The position numbers were made by a program, and so were the translations under genes. Below the pieces are notes generated by a model. That model saw only the letters and a program-made list of their open reading frames with translations, had not been told where the DNA came from and searched no databases. Positions 1-5,783 of a stretch of DNA of 10,096 nt are shown here, one piece after another. The first letter of the stretch is position 1. Each line of letters opens with the position of its first letter. Origin of the DNA: JBFLVN01 sp040758475 (GTDB lineage: Bacteria > JAGRBM01); contig JBFLVN010000131.1 of assembly GCA_040758475.1 (NCBI GenBank), positions 1 to 10,096 on the forward strand, given 5' to 3'.

Positions 1-762
1 ATTACAATAACTGTTCCTATCGGCGAAATAGCCAAAGTTTTGGAAATAGAAGAAGCAAAATGCCCTTTTGTATTCGTTAATACTTCTTGGTTGGATGAGG
101 TATTTTCAGGAAATCAAAGCGCATATGCACTGATCGATATTGTCAATTTCTCTTCTTCGCTTTCCGATGGTTCTTCTCTTCGCGAAATATTGGATCGAAT
201 AATCACCGCTGTAGACGAAGTTGCCAAGAAGTATCCAAATTTTATGTTTGTATCATATGGTGACGGTGTTTTGGTTAAAGCGCTTTGGAATGCCCGCTTT
301 AAAGATAAGAAGCCGCTAGTTCGATTTAATCCGGAAAAATTATTGGAATGTTGTTCTGAAATTGGTGATGCTATTTTTGAAATTACAGGGCTGGGATTTT
401 ATTCGGTTTTAACTCAAGGTCATAATGCGTATTCACACAAAGGTTTGTATCATCATTCTGATGAGGGAAATCATTTCTCTTTGAATAGCTTGGGAACACC
501 ATTTTCGTTCTTATTTGATATCGATAGATCGGTTCGCTCCAATATAAAAAATGGCACGCATGGAAGGGCTTCTGTGTATATGTCGTTAGATTTTTTCCAT
601 GCCCTCAGATTTTGGTATCCTAAGTCCAGGGAGTATCGCGCTGCTCTTTTGAATAGTTGTGTTGAGTTTAAGTCAAAACTGGCGCCAGCGGAAGCCTGCC
701 GATATGTTTACGCCAATCTTTCGGAATTAAAGGATTATCTATCTTACTACATAAAGGGGTGA
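1..762 (+). CDS. Divergent class III nucleotidyl cyclase-like protein, 5'-truncated by window edge
   Basis: The frame is open from base 1 to the TGA at 760-762, giving 253 visible residues. A TTG at 40 could serve as a start but has no Shine-Dalgarno sequence before it, so the gene probably begins upstream of the window. The order of motifs resembles a class III adenylate/guanylate cyclase catalytic domain: ALIDIVNFS (Asp at visible residue 46), then FVSYGDGVLVKA (Asp at residue 88), a helical stretch, a TQGHNAY strand, LGTPFSFLFDID, and finally ASVYMSLDFF. The two Asp residues are 42 apart, close to the spacing of the two metal-binding Asp in that family. The usual Asn/Arg transition-state pair near the C-terminus is not clearly recognisable. 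The protein is soluble, with no membrane segment visible. The gene is much AT-richer than everything to its right, which suggests horizontal transfer. Assignment is by motif reading only; a degenerate, non-catalytic cyclase fold is an alternative. It ends 10 bases from the convergent rmuC stop. Confidence 0.6.
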   Translation: MTITVPIGEIAKVLEIEEAKCPFVFVNTSWLDEVFSGNQSAYALIDIVNFSSSLSDGSSLREILDRIITAVDEVAKKYPNFMFVSYGDGVLVKALWNARFKDKKPLVRFNPEKLLECCSEIGDAIFEITGLGFYSVLTQGHNAYSHKGLYHHSDEGNHFSLNSLGTPFSFLFDIDRSVRSNIKNGTHGRASVYMSLDFFHALRFWYPKSREYRAALLNSCVEFKSKLAPAEACRYVYANLSELKDYLSYYIKG

Positions 763-782
763 AATACTTTTCTCACTTCCCC
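756..782 (-). terminator. Possible terminator hairpin between convergent stops
   Basis: GGGGTGA at 756-762 pairs with TCAC-TT-CCCC at 773-782, with a two-base bulge and a 10-base loop. Read on the minus strand the hairpin is followed by TTTATG, so it could end rmuC transcription. Both convergent stop codons lie inside it. The T tract is short, so this is a weak call. Confidence 0.3.
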
Positions 783-1999
783 TCTATCTCCACCCCTCTC
801 GCCGCACTCTCTACTGGCGATAGCTCCTCGATCTCCTTTTTGCTCCCGGCGCCTAGCTCTTTGAGCTTGCGGGCGGAAGAAAGAACGCGCGTTTCGAGCG
901 ACCCCACGGCCTTGTTGTAGGACTCGACGGAGCGGGTGAGGTTTTTCCCTACGTCGCCGATGTGATCGACCATGGTGGCGATGCGTTCGTGGAGTTCGCG
1001 CCCCAGGTCCGAGACTCTCTGGGCGTTTTCGGCCACCTGCTCCTGACGCCAGCCGTAGTAGACGGCCTTCAGGAGCGCGATCAGGTTCGTGGGCGTGGCC
1101 AGGATGATTTTCCGTTCGGCGGCGATCTCGATGAGCGAGGGCTCGTGTTCAAGGGCCGCCGCGAGGAACGCTTCGCCGGGGAGGAAGAGCACCACGAACT
1201 CGGGGGTCGAATCGAACTGGTCCCAATAAGCTTTTTCCGAAAGGGCCTTCACATGCCCGTGGACCTGCTGGGTGTGTTCCTGAAGCTTCTTGAGGCGCTG
1301 GGCGTCGTCGGAAGTTTCGAGGGCTTCCAAGTAGGCGAGGAGCGGTGCCTTCGCGTCCACCACGATCTGTTTCCCGCCGGGGAGTTTGACGATCATGTCG
1401 GGGCGCATGCGGCCGTCTTCCGTCCGCACGGAGACTTGTTCGTAGAAATCGCAGTGGGCCGTCATGCCGGCCAGTTCCACGACGCGCTTTAGCTGCACTT
1501 CCCCCCAGCGGCCTCTCGTTTGGGGCGCCCGCAGGGCTTTGACCAAATTGGCCGTCTCCCCTTGGAGCTTTTGCTGGCTTTCGAGGAGCGAGCCCACTTG
1601 TTGCTTCAAAGCCCCGTAGGCCTCGCTTCGGGATTTTTCGAGAACCTCGATCTGGGAGCCCATCTTGGTGAGGGATTCCTTGAGCGGGGTTACAAGGTGC
1701 TCGACCGCTTTCTGGCGCTGCTCCAAATCCCCCTTGGCCTCCGCCTGGTACTTTTCGAGCGTGGCTTTCGCGAGGTTCAAAAACGCCTGGTTGTTCGTGT
1801 GAAGCGCCTCGGCGGAGAGGGCCTTGAAGGCGTCGGATAATTTCTTCTCGGCCTCCACGAGCTGGGCGAGTTTCTCGTCGGACGCCTTCTTTTCGAGGGC
1901 GAGGGTGGTTTCGAGGGCCTGGGATTTGGCGCGGGCGAAGAGATAGGCGATGAGGCCGCCCAGCACGAGGCCGATGGAGAGGCCGAGTAAGACCTGCAT
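773..1999 (-). CDS. rmuC: RmuC family DNA recombination protein
   Basis: RmuC-family proteins are associated with limiting rearrangement at inverted repeats; the fold is a predicted PD-(D/E)xK nuclease, but the biochemical activity is poorly defined. The 408-residue protein has one N-terminal membrane segment (residues 3-22, QVLLGLSIG then LVLGGLIAYL). A long charged coiled coil follows (about 25-150), then the RmuC core starting at APQTRGRWGEVQL (158-170). The nuclease-like motif is visible as P200-D201 followed by D215-A-K217 in RPDMIVKLPGG and VVDAKAP. The frame extends 13 codons upstream to an ATG at 2036-2038. The ATG at 1997-1999 is preferred because it places the membrane segment at the N-terminus and has a GGGG stretch about 8 bases upstream. 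It is the last gene of the minus-strand block and lies beyond a palindromic repeat, so it may be transcribed separately. Family call is firm; start is fairly sure. Confidence 0.95.
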   Translation of the reverse strand: MQVLLGLSIGLVLGGLIAYLFARAKSQALETTLALEKKASDEKLAQLVEAEKKLSDAFKALSAEALHTNNQAFLNLAKATLEKYQAEAKGDLEQRQKAVEHLVTPLKESLTKMGSQIEVLEKSRSEAYGALKQQVGSLLESQQKLQGETANLVKALRAPQTRGRWGEVQLKRVVELAGMTAHCDFYEQVSVRTEDGRMRPDMIVKLPGGKQIVVDAKAPLLAYLEALETSDDAQRLKKLQEHTQQVHGHVKALSEKAYWDQFDSTPEFVVLFLPGEAFLAAALEHEPSLIEIAAERKIILATPTNLIALLKAVYYGWRQEQVAENAQRVSDLGRELHERIATMVDHIGDVGKNLTRSVESYNKAVGSLETRVLSSARKLKELGAGSKKEIEELSPVESAARGVEIEGK

Positions 2000-2048
2000 G
2001 GAAATTCCCCGAAGCCCTCGGGGGGAAGAGTAGATCATCGAAAACGAA

Positions 2049-2137
2049 AAACCTCACCCCCCGTCCCCCTCTCCGTATCGACGGAGAGGGGGCGTTCCCC
2101 TCCCTGCCGATGCGGGGAGGGGTCAGGGGTGGGGTTT
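2049..2137. repeat. Palindromic intergenic repeat element (MITE/REP-like, two hairpins)
   Basis: The outer arms AAACCTCACCCC (2049-2060) and GGGGTGGGGTTT (2126-2137) are inverted repeats with one mismatch. Between them are two nested hairpins. One is a perfect 12-bp stem (CCCCCTCTCCGT at 2065-2076 with ACGGAGAGGGGG at 2081-2092) around the loop ATCG. The other is an 8-bp stem (CCCCTCCC at 2097-2104 with GGGAGGGG at 2115-2122). The type resembles dispersed elements in many GC-rich genomes that translate to peptides such as TPDPSPHRQGG. It separates the small membrane protein gene from rmuC and overlaps the end of the former. Whether other copies exist in this genome cannot be seen here. Confidence 0.8.
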
Positions 2138-2398
2138 CTCTTCCATCTCCGCCTCGATCTTCGCCGCTTCCCCCCAGGCGATGCGGGAGGCGATTTGCAG
2201 CGAGACCCACAAAACGAGCGCAACGCCGCTACCGATCAGGAAGCTCCGCATCCGCCACGGCGTTTCGAGAAAAACCGGAAGGATGAGGGCGAGCGAAAAG
2301 GGGAGGGCGGCGAATTGCCAGGACTGCTCGGCAAAAACCCGGCCCCGCTCCTGCCAGCGGTGGCGGTCTTTGAGAAGGTCAGGAGGAGAGGAAGGCAA
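2123..2398 (-). CDS. Small hypothetical membrane protein
   Basis: No family is recognised for this 91-residue protein. It has a charged N-terminus (KDRHRWQERGR), a first hydrophobic segment at about residues 28-44 (FAALPFSLALILPVFLE) and a second at about 51-71 (SFLIGSGVALVLWVSLQIA). A short acidic tail follows (EAEMEE). It is probably an inner-membrane hairpin protein. The start is a TTG at 2396-2398, six bases after the gcvT stop, which suggests cotranscription with gcvT. No in-frame ATG exists until residue 50, inside the predicted membrane region. The last residues (KPHP) and the TGA stop are encoded by the right arm of the palindromic repeat at 2049-2137, so the original C-terminus may have been longer or different. 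Reality of the gene is supported by position and hydrophobicity only. Confidence 0.6.
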   Translation of the reverse strand: MPSSPPDLLKDRHRWQERGRVFAEQSWQFAALPFSLALILPVFLETPWRMRSFLIGSGVALVLWVSLQIASRIAWGEAAKIEAEMEEKPHP

Positions 2399-2404
2399 GG
2401 CGCG

Positions 2405-3520
2405 CTATCTCTTCACCCCCGCCTTTACGAAAGGCGTCGGGACGACTTCGCAATCCACGTCCTTGCCGCGGATTTCGACGGCGAACTTATTGCCGACGGC
2501 GCTCCTCGCGGTGGGCAAATAGGCGAGGCCGATGGGTTTGCCCAGGGTGGGGGACTGGGTGCCGCTGCGCACTTCGCCGAACTTCTGGCCGTCCACTTTG
2601 ACGGGGTAGCCGTGGCGGGCGATGCCGGTGCTGGTCACGGCGAAGCCGATCAATTTTCTCGGCACGCCGTCTTTCTTCTGTTTTTCCAAAACGTCCTTGC
2701 CGGGGAAAAATTCCTTTTTCCCCAACTTCACCGCGAAGCCCAGGCCCGCTTCGAGGGGCGTCGTCTCTTCGTCGATGTCGTTTCCGTGGAGGGGATACTT
2801 CATTTCGAGGCGCAGCGTATCCCGCGCCCCCAAACCGATGGGCTTGGCGCCGCCCGCGAGGATCTTCTCGGCCACGGGGACGGCGAGCTCGTTCGGGAGG
2901 AAAATTTCAAAACCGTCTTCCCCCGTGTAGCCCGACCGGGCCACGTAGATTGGTTTTCCGGAGAGAGCCGCGGGGAAGAATTTCATGAAAACGAGTTTGG
3001 AGAGGTCTTTGGCCCAGGCTTCGGAGGAGAAAACTTGCGAGAGAATCTTTTCGGACTCGGGCCCCTGGAGGGCGAGCTGCGCCCATTTGGAAGACGTATT
3101 CTCGATGGAGTGGCAGTATTTTGCGCCCCGCTCCTTCATCCAGGCGAAATCCTTGTCGGCGTTCGAGGCGTTCACGCAGACGAGGTAGTGCTTCCCCGGC
3201 GCCACGCAGTAGGAGATCACGTCGTCCACGATCCCGCCCCGCTCGTTGCAGAGGAGCGCGTACTGGGCCTCTCCCGCTCGGAGTCCCGAGAGGTCGTTCG
3301 AGAGAAGGTGCTGGAGGGCTTCGAGCGAGCCTTTCTCGCGAAATTCGATCTCCCCCATGTGGGAAACATCGAAGAGGCCCGCGTGCTTGCGGACGTTGTG
3401 GTGCTCCTCGATCACGCCCGCGTACTGGACGGGCATCTCCCACCCGGCGAAGGGGACCATGCGGGCGCCGAGCTTCACGTGGAAATCGAAGAGGGGCGTG
3501 CGTTTCAAAGTGTCGGCCAT
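2405..3520 (-). CDS. gcvT: Glycine cleavage system T protein (aminomethyltransferase)
   Basis: The T protein takes the aminomethyl group from the lipoylated H protein and tetrahydrofolate, releasing ammonia and forming 5,10-methylenetetrahydrofolate in the cytoplasm. At 371 residues it has the usual length. Visible landmarks in order are VPFAGWEMPVQYAG (22-35), LFDVSHMGEI (49-58), NERGGIVDD (92-100) with the Asp matching the catalytic Asp101 of E. coli GcvT, LALQGPES, SGYTGEDGFEIF, GARDTLRLE, TTPLEAGLGF, and SGTQSPTLGKPIGLAYL near the C-terminus. The ATG at 3518-3520 has AAGGG about eight bases upstream. The other glycine cleavage genes (gcvH, gcvP) are not in the window. It lies downstream of folD and a Rid gene on the same strand, across a 126-base repeat-bearing gap. 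FolD acts on the product of this enzyme. Confidence 0.97.
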   Translation of the reverse strand: MADTLKRTPLFDFHVKLGARMVPFAGWEMPVQYAGVIEEHHNVRKHAGLFDVSHMGEIEFREKGSLEALQHLLSNDLSGLRAGEAQYALLCNERGGIVDDVISYCVAPGKHYLVCVNASNADKDFAWMKERGAKYCHSIENTSSKWAQLALQGPESEKILSQVFSSEAWAKDLSKLVFMKFFPAALSGKPIYVARSGYTGEDGFEIFLPNELAVPVAEKILAGGAKPIGLGARDTLRLEMKYPLHGNDIDEETTPLEAGLGFAVKLGKKEFFPGKDVLEKQKKDGVPRKLIGFAVTSTGIARHGYPVKVDGQKFGEVRSGTQSPTLGKPIGLAYLPTARSAVGNKFAVEIRGKDVDCEVVPTPFVKAGVKR

Positions 3521-3550
3521 TGGGAACCCTTCAGAGAAGAATCGGGAATC

Positions 3551-3630
3551 ACGGATTCACACAGATGCACACGGATTAAGATTGCTCCGAATCCTTGCTT
3601 TTTATCTGTGTTTATCTGTGTGCATCTGTG
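3551..3630. repeat. Inverted repeat built of 10-bp periodic units
   Basis: The gap between gcvT and the Rid gene contains two arms of three 10-base units each. The left arm (3551-3580) has the core CGGAT, CAGAT, CGGAT in successive units. The right arm (3601-3630) repeats ATCTGTG three times. CACAGATGCACAC (3560-3572) is a perfect 13-bp inverted match to GTGTGCATCTGTG (3618-3630), and pairing continues with wobbles on the loop side. This type of repeat resembles dispersed ones seen in many environmental bacterial genomes. It has no T tract, so it is not a standard terminator. Confidence 0.75.
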
Positions 3631-3646
3631 GCTAATTTCTCGCTTC

Positions 3647-4048
3647 TTACACCACCGCGTCGGCTTCGATCTCGACGAGCATTTCCTTGTCGATGAGTTT
3701 GCTTACTTCAACCATGGCCGTGGCGGGGCGGATGTTCCTGAAAAACTCGCCGTGGGCGCGGGCGGCTTTTTCCCATTGGGAAATGTCCGTCAAATACATG
3801 CGCGTGCGGACGATGTTCTCCCGGCCGGCGCCCACTTTGCGAAGGGCCTTTTCGATGTTGGAGAGGGCCTGGCGGGTCTGGGCTTCCAGGTTCCCGGCGT
3901 CGACTTTCCCGTCGGCGTTCGTGCCCGTGGTGCCCGAGACGAAAATCTGGGAGCCTACTTTCACAAGCCGGGAATAACCGATGATCGGTTCCCAGGGGCT
4001 TCCGGAAGAGAGATTTTCCCGTTTCTTGCAGTGATGGTGTCCGTGCAT
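3647..4048 (-). CDS. Rid family (YjgF/YER057c/UK114) protein lacking the RidA catalytic Arg
   Basis: Rid proteins form small cytosolic trimers; the RidA subgroup hydrolyses reactive enamine/imine intermediates from PLP enzymes. The family is shown by YSRLVKVGSQIFVSGTTGT, QTRQALSNIEKALRKVGA, VRTRMYLTDISQW and RPATAMVEVSKL followed by LVEIEADAVV at the end. In E. coli RidA the ARSCVEV segment carries the catalytic Arg105; here the matching residue is Thr (about residue 110). The protein therefore belongs to the Rid groups without that arginine, and imine deaminase activity should not be assumed. The N-terminus is a His/Cys cluster, MHGHHHC. Two starts are possible. The ATG at 4055-4057 overlaps the folD stop as ATGA, while the ATG at 4046-4048 has AAAGGA eight bases upstream and is preferred, giving 133 residues. 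Translation is probably coupled to folD. Confidence 0.9.
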   Translation of the reverse strand: MHGHHHCKKRENLSSGSPWEPIIGYSRLVKVGSQIFVSGTTGTNADGKVDAGNLEAQTRQALSNIEKALRKVGAGRENIVRTRMYLTDISQWEKAARAHGEFFRNIRPATAMVEVSKLIDKEMLVEIEADAVV

Positions 4049-4053
4049 GGTTT

Positions 4054-4911
4054 TCATCCTTTCGCCGAAGTGGCTTTTGCCGCTTCGAGCGTGTTGTGCA
4101 GGAGGTAGGCGATGGTCATGGGACCAACGCCGCCGGGGACGGGGGTGATGGCGGCGGCCCTTTCTTTGGCCGTTTCGTAATCCACGTCGCCGCAGAGTTT
4201 CCCATCGGGCAGGCGGTTGATCCCCACGTCGATGACATAGGCGCCCTTCTTGATCCACTCGCCCTTCACCATCTTGGGTTTCCCGACGGCGGCGATCACC
4301 ACGTCGGCGCGGGAGACGATCCCGCCCAGGTCGCGGCTCCGCGAGTGGCAGATGGTGACGGTGGCGTGTCTTTCTAATAGAAGGAGGGCGACGGGCTTTC
4401 CCACGATGTTGCTCCGCCCGACGACGACCGCCTCGGCGCCTTCCAATTTCGCGCCCGCCACTTCTAATAGATGGATGCACCCCACGGGCGTGCAGGGCCG
4501 TAGTCCCGGGAGCCCCGAAGTGAGCTTGCCCACGCTCACGGGGTGGAATCCGTCCACGTCTTTCGCCGGGGAAATGGCCTCGATCACCTTGGCCGAGTCG
4601 AACTGCTTGGGGAGGGGCATCTGCACGAGGATGCCGTGGACGGTCTCGTCGCGGTTGAGTTCGTCGATTTTGGCGAAGACTTTCGAGGGCTCCACATCCT
4701 TTGGATAGTTGAACTGCCAGGAGGCGAGCCCCGCCTCTTCGGCGGCCTTTCCCTTGTTCTTTACGTAGACCTGGCTGGCGGGGTCTTCGCCCACGAGGAT
4801 GACGGCGAGGCCGGGCTTTACGCCCTTGGCGCGGATCAAATCCTGCACGCCCGCGGCGACTTTGGCCCTCACATCCGCCGCGCACTTTTTGCCGTCGATC
4901 ACCTGCGCCAT
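4054..4911 (-). CDS. folD: Bifunctional methylenetetrahydrofolate dehydrogenase/cyclohydrolase FolD
   Basis: FolD oxidises 5,10-methylenetetrahydrofolate to the methenyl form with NADP and hydrolyses that to 10-formyltetrahydrofolate, in the cytoplasm. The protein has the usual 285 residues. Visible motifs are the active-site Y49-x3-K53 in SQVYVKNKGKAAEEAGL, GILVQMPLPKQ (93-103), KDVDGFHPVSVGKL (117-130), RPCTPVGCIHLL (138-149), the NADP-binding loop VVVGRSNIVGKP (162-173), and TPVPGGVGPMT (256-266). The start ATG at 4909-4911 fits the family N-terminus, although no clear Shine-Dalgarno sequence precedes it. It heads the minus-strand block, so its promoter should lie in the divergent region to its right. 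Its TGA is within or next to the start of the Rid gene. Confidence 0.98.
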   Translation of the reverse strand: MAQVIDGKKCAADVRAKVAAGVQDLIRAKGVKPGLAVILVGEDPASQVYVKNKGKAAEEAGLASWQFNYPKDVEPSKVFAKIDELNRDETVHGILVQMPLPKQFDSAKVIEAISPAKDVDGFHPVSVGKLTSGLPGLRPCTPVGCIHLLEVAGAKLEGAEAVVVGRSNIVGKPVALLLLERHATVTICHSRSRDLGGIVSRADVVIAAVGKPKMVKGEWIKKGAYVIDVGINRLPDGKLCGDVDYETAKERAAAITPVPGGVGPMTIAYLLHNTLEAAKATSAKG

Positions 4912-4961
4912 AGGCCGGGGTCTCTATCCGAAACGCACTTTGTTCGCAATGGTGGAATCAA

Positions 4962-5061
4962 CCTCTACCCCGGCAGGGGCGCCGGTAGCGCTGCGATTCG
5001 GGCAAGAAATTTCACCAGCCCGAATCGCCGATGCGCCCCGGCACCCCCACTGGGGTAGAGG
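4962..5061. repeat. Long imperfect palindrome with nested inverted repeats
   Basis: CCTCTACCCC at 4962-4971 is a perfect inverted match to GGGGTAGAGG at 5052-5061. Nested inside, GCGATTCGGGC at 4993-5003 is a perfect 11-bp inverted match to GCCCGAATCGC at 5018-5028, around a 14-base loop. The whole 100 bases can fold as one long arm. It lies in the folD upstream region. It could be a dispersed palindromic element, a cruciform, or part of a structured transcript. No coding potential is evident on either strand. Confidence 0.7.
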
Positions 5062-5165
5062 CCGAGCCGGGCTGGCCCCAGCGGACGCTGCGGGGCGTCT
5101 GCCCACCCGCGGCCGAGGGGGCCGCCCGGCGAAGGACTCTCGAATCGCGGCGCTATCGGCGCCCC
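5062..5165. other. GC-rich non-coding stretch dense in short perfect hairpins
   Basis: Four stems lie in about 100 bases: GCTGG/CCAGC (5071-5082), GACGC/GCGTC around 5084-5099, GCGGCC/GGCCGC (5109-5125) with a five-base loop, and GGCGC/GCGCC (5149-5163) with a five-base loop. Together with the palindrome at 4962-5061 this fills the divergent region between folD and the HTH gene. No gene is supported here, and no tRNA or rRNA is seen. It may be repeat debris or a small structured RNA. Confidence 0.45.
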
Positions 5166-5183
5166 GAGTGAGGGCCGAACGGT

Positions 5184-5212
5184 TTGGGGAGAAGCGAGAG
5201 CAGGCATATAAT
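5184..5212 (+). promoter_or_regulatory. Sigma70-type promoter for the HTH gene (TATAAT box)
   Basis: A perfect TATAAT is at 5207-5212. TTGGGG at 5184-5189 matches the first three bases of the -35 consensus with an ideal 17-base spacer. The expected transcription start, about 6-8 bases after the -10 box, falls at or next to the ATG at 5219, so the mRNA may be leaderless. That would fit the absence of a Shine-Dalgarno sequence. Confidence 0.55.
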
Positions 5213-5218
5213 GAGCCC

Positions 5219-5410
5219 ATGAATCGCGAGCCCATCACGGCCAAGGAATTGGGCCTGCTCCTCGGCGTCTCCGAGGAAGTGGTCCTCGCCTGGGTGGAGA
5301 CCGGCATGATCCCCTACCGGCGGGAAGGCGATCAAATCCTCTTCGATCCCGCCATCCTCGAACGCTGGATGGAAGAGAAAGCCAAAGCCCTGTACGGGGA
5401 TGATTTTTGA
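5219..5410 (+). CDS. Small MerR/excisionase-like helix-turn-helix protein
   Basis: This 63-residue protein fits a stand-alone winged HTH of the MerR/excisionase type (HTH_17-like). ITAKELGLLLGVSEEVVLAWVETGMIP (residues 6-32) forms the HTH. RREGDQILFDPAILERWMEEK (34-54) is the wing and the following helix, with the family's pattern of G-x-x-I/L-x-F-D-x-x-x-L-x-x-W. There is no effector domain, so it is a small DNA-binding protein of unknown target. The ATG at 5219 follows a perfect -10 box by six bases and has no ribosome binding site. An in-frame GTG at 5168 lies upstream of the promoter and is less likely. It sits between folD and panB, so a regulatory role for either side is possible but not shown. 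Excisionase function is unlikely because no integrase is nearby. Confidence 0.8.
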   Translation: MNREPITAKELGLLLGVSEEVVLAWVETGMIPYRREGDQILFDPAILERWMEEKAKALYGDDF

Positions 5411-5720
5411 ACCGCGCTCACCTTCCTTTTGTTGATTGACTCGCCAATCAATCCGGACGCAGGGCAACGACGATTTTTCTTGCATCCTCAAACCCCTTTT
5501 GATAAATAAGTTGAAGCCCGAATGCCGCACTGCGGCATGAAGGGCCCGCACGGATCAAGGCGCTCCCCGAGAGGGGAAAGAGACGCCGGACCGGGACGGC
5601 AAATAGGCCCCGCCTCGAAGGGCCGGACGAAAAAGCCTCTGGATTGGCGGAAGGCCGCGACCGGAAGGCGAAGCGAAAAAGAAGTCCGGCTAATCCAAGG
5701 CGATACGACTGCACCCTAGC
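5411..5720 (+). other. Long structured intergenic region / candidate panB leader
   Basis: No gene is supported in this 310-base stretch; short open frames lack ribosome binding sites. It contains an AT-richer part with TTGATTG/CAATCAA (5432-5451) and a weak promoter-like pair TTGCAT (5480-5485) and TAAATA (5503-5508) with a 17-base spacer. Several pairing possibilities follow. GCCGGAC (5622-5628) is complementary to GTCCGGC (5684-5690) and also occurs at 5585-5591. GGATT (5641-5645) can pair with AATCC (5692-5696) in competition with that stem. If transcription starts near 5514, this would form a leader of about 265 bases on the pan operon. Confidence 0.4.
5522..5538. repeat. Perfect 17-base palindrome
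   Basis: ATGCCGCA (5522-5529) and TGCGGCAT (5531-5538) are perfect inverted repeats around a single central C. The site lies about 20 bases downstream of the weak promoter-like sequence at 5480-5508, where a dimeric repressor or activator site could sit. It could equally be the tip of a dispersed palindromic element. Confidence 0.5.
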
Positions 5721-5770
5721 GGCCTTGCCGATTCCCACCGTGTGGAACAGGCAAGGCCGATTTGTTTTTG
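5721..5770 (+). terminator. Terminator-like hairpin before panB (possible attenuator)
   Basis: GGCCTTGCC (5721-5729) pairs perfectly with GGCAAGGCC (5750-5758). Inside, TTCC(C)AC and GTGGAA extend the stem across a two-by-two internal loop, leaving a tiny loop. The 3' arm is followed by GATTTGTTTTT, then at once by the panB Shine-Dalgarno sequence. It could end upstream transcription or act as an attenuator. An upstream segment, GGCAA-ATA-GGCC at 5598-5609, is complementary to the 5' arm and could serve as an antiterminator. Confidence 0.55.
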
Positions 5771-5783
5771 GAGTGCGGTTGTG
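5770..5783 (+). promoter_or_regulatory. panB ribosome binding site deciding a GTG start
   Basis: GGAG at 5770-5773 lies seven bases before the GTG at 5781-5783. This favours GTG 5781 over the in-frame GTG at 5742, which lies inside the hairpin and has no ribosome binding site. Confidence 0.75.

Noticed and set aside
3551..3630. Regularly spaced short repeats as a CRISPR array
   Set aside because: The units are only 10 bases long with no unique spacers, the two arms are inverted to each other, and no cas genes are nearby.
2129..4108. A 659-codon plus-strand open frame across the gcvT region
   Set aside because: It is antisense to gcvT and the Rid gene, in the mirror frame of GC-rich coding DNA. 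The translation has low-complexity, family-free sequence and runs through two intergenic repeats.
4057..4885. Upstream extension of the Rid reading frame to give a 412-residue protein
   Set aside because: The extension is the out-of-frame shadow of folD, Arg/Gly-rich and without family similarity. The Rid domain begins only after the folD stop.
5219..5410. The small HTH gene as a phage or integrative-element excisionase
   Set aside because: No integrase, attachment site or other mobile gene is nearby, and base composition matches the surrounding housekeeping genes.
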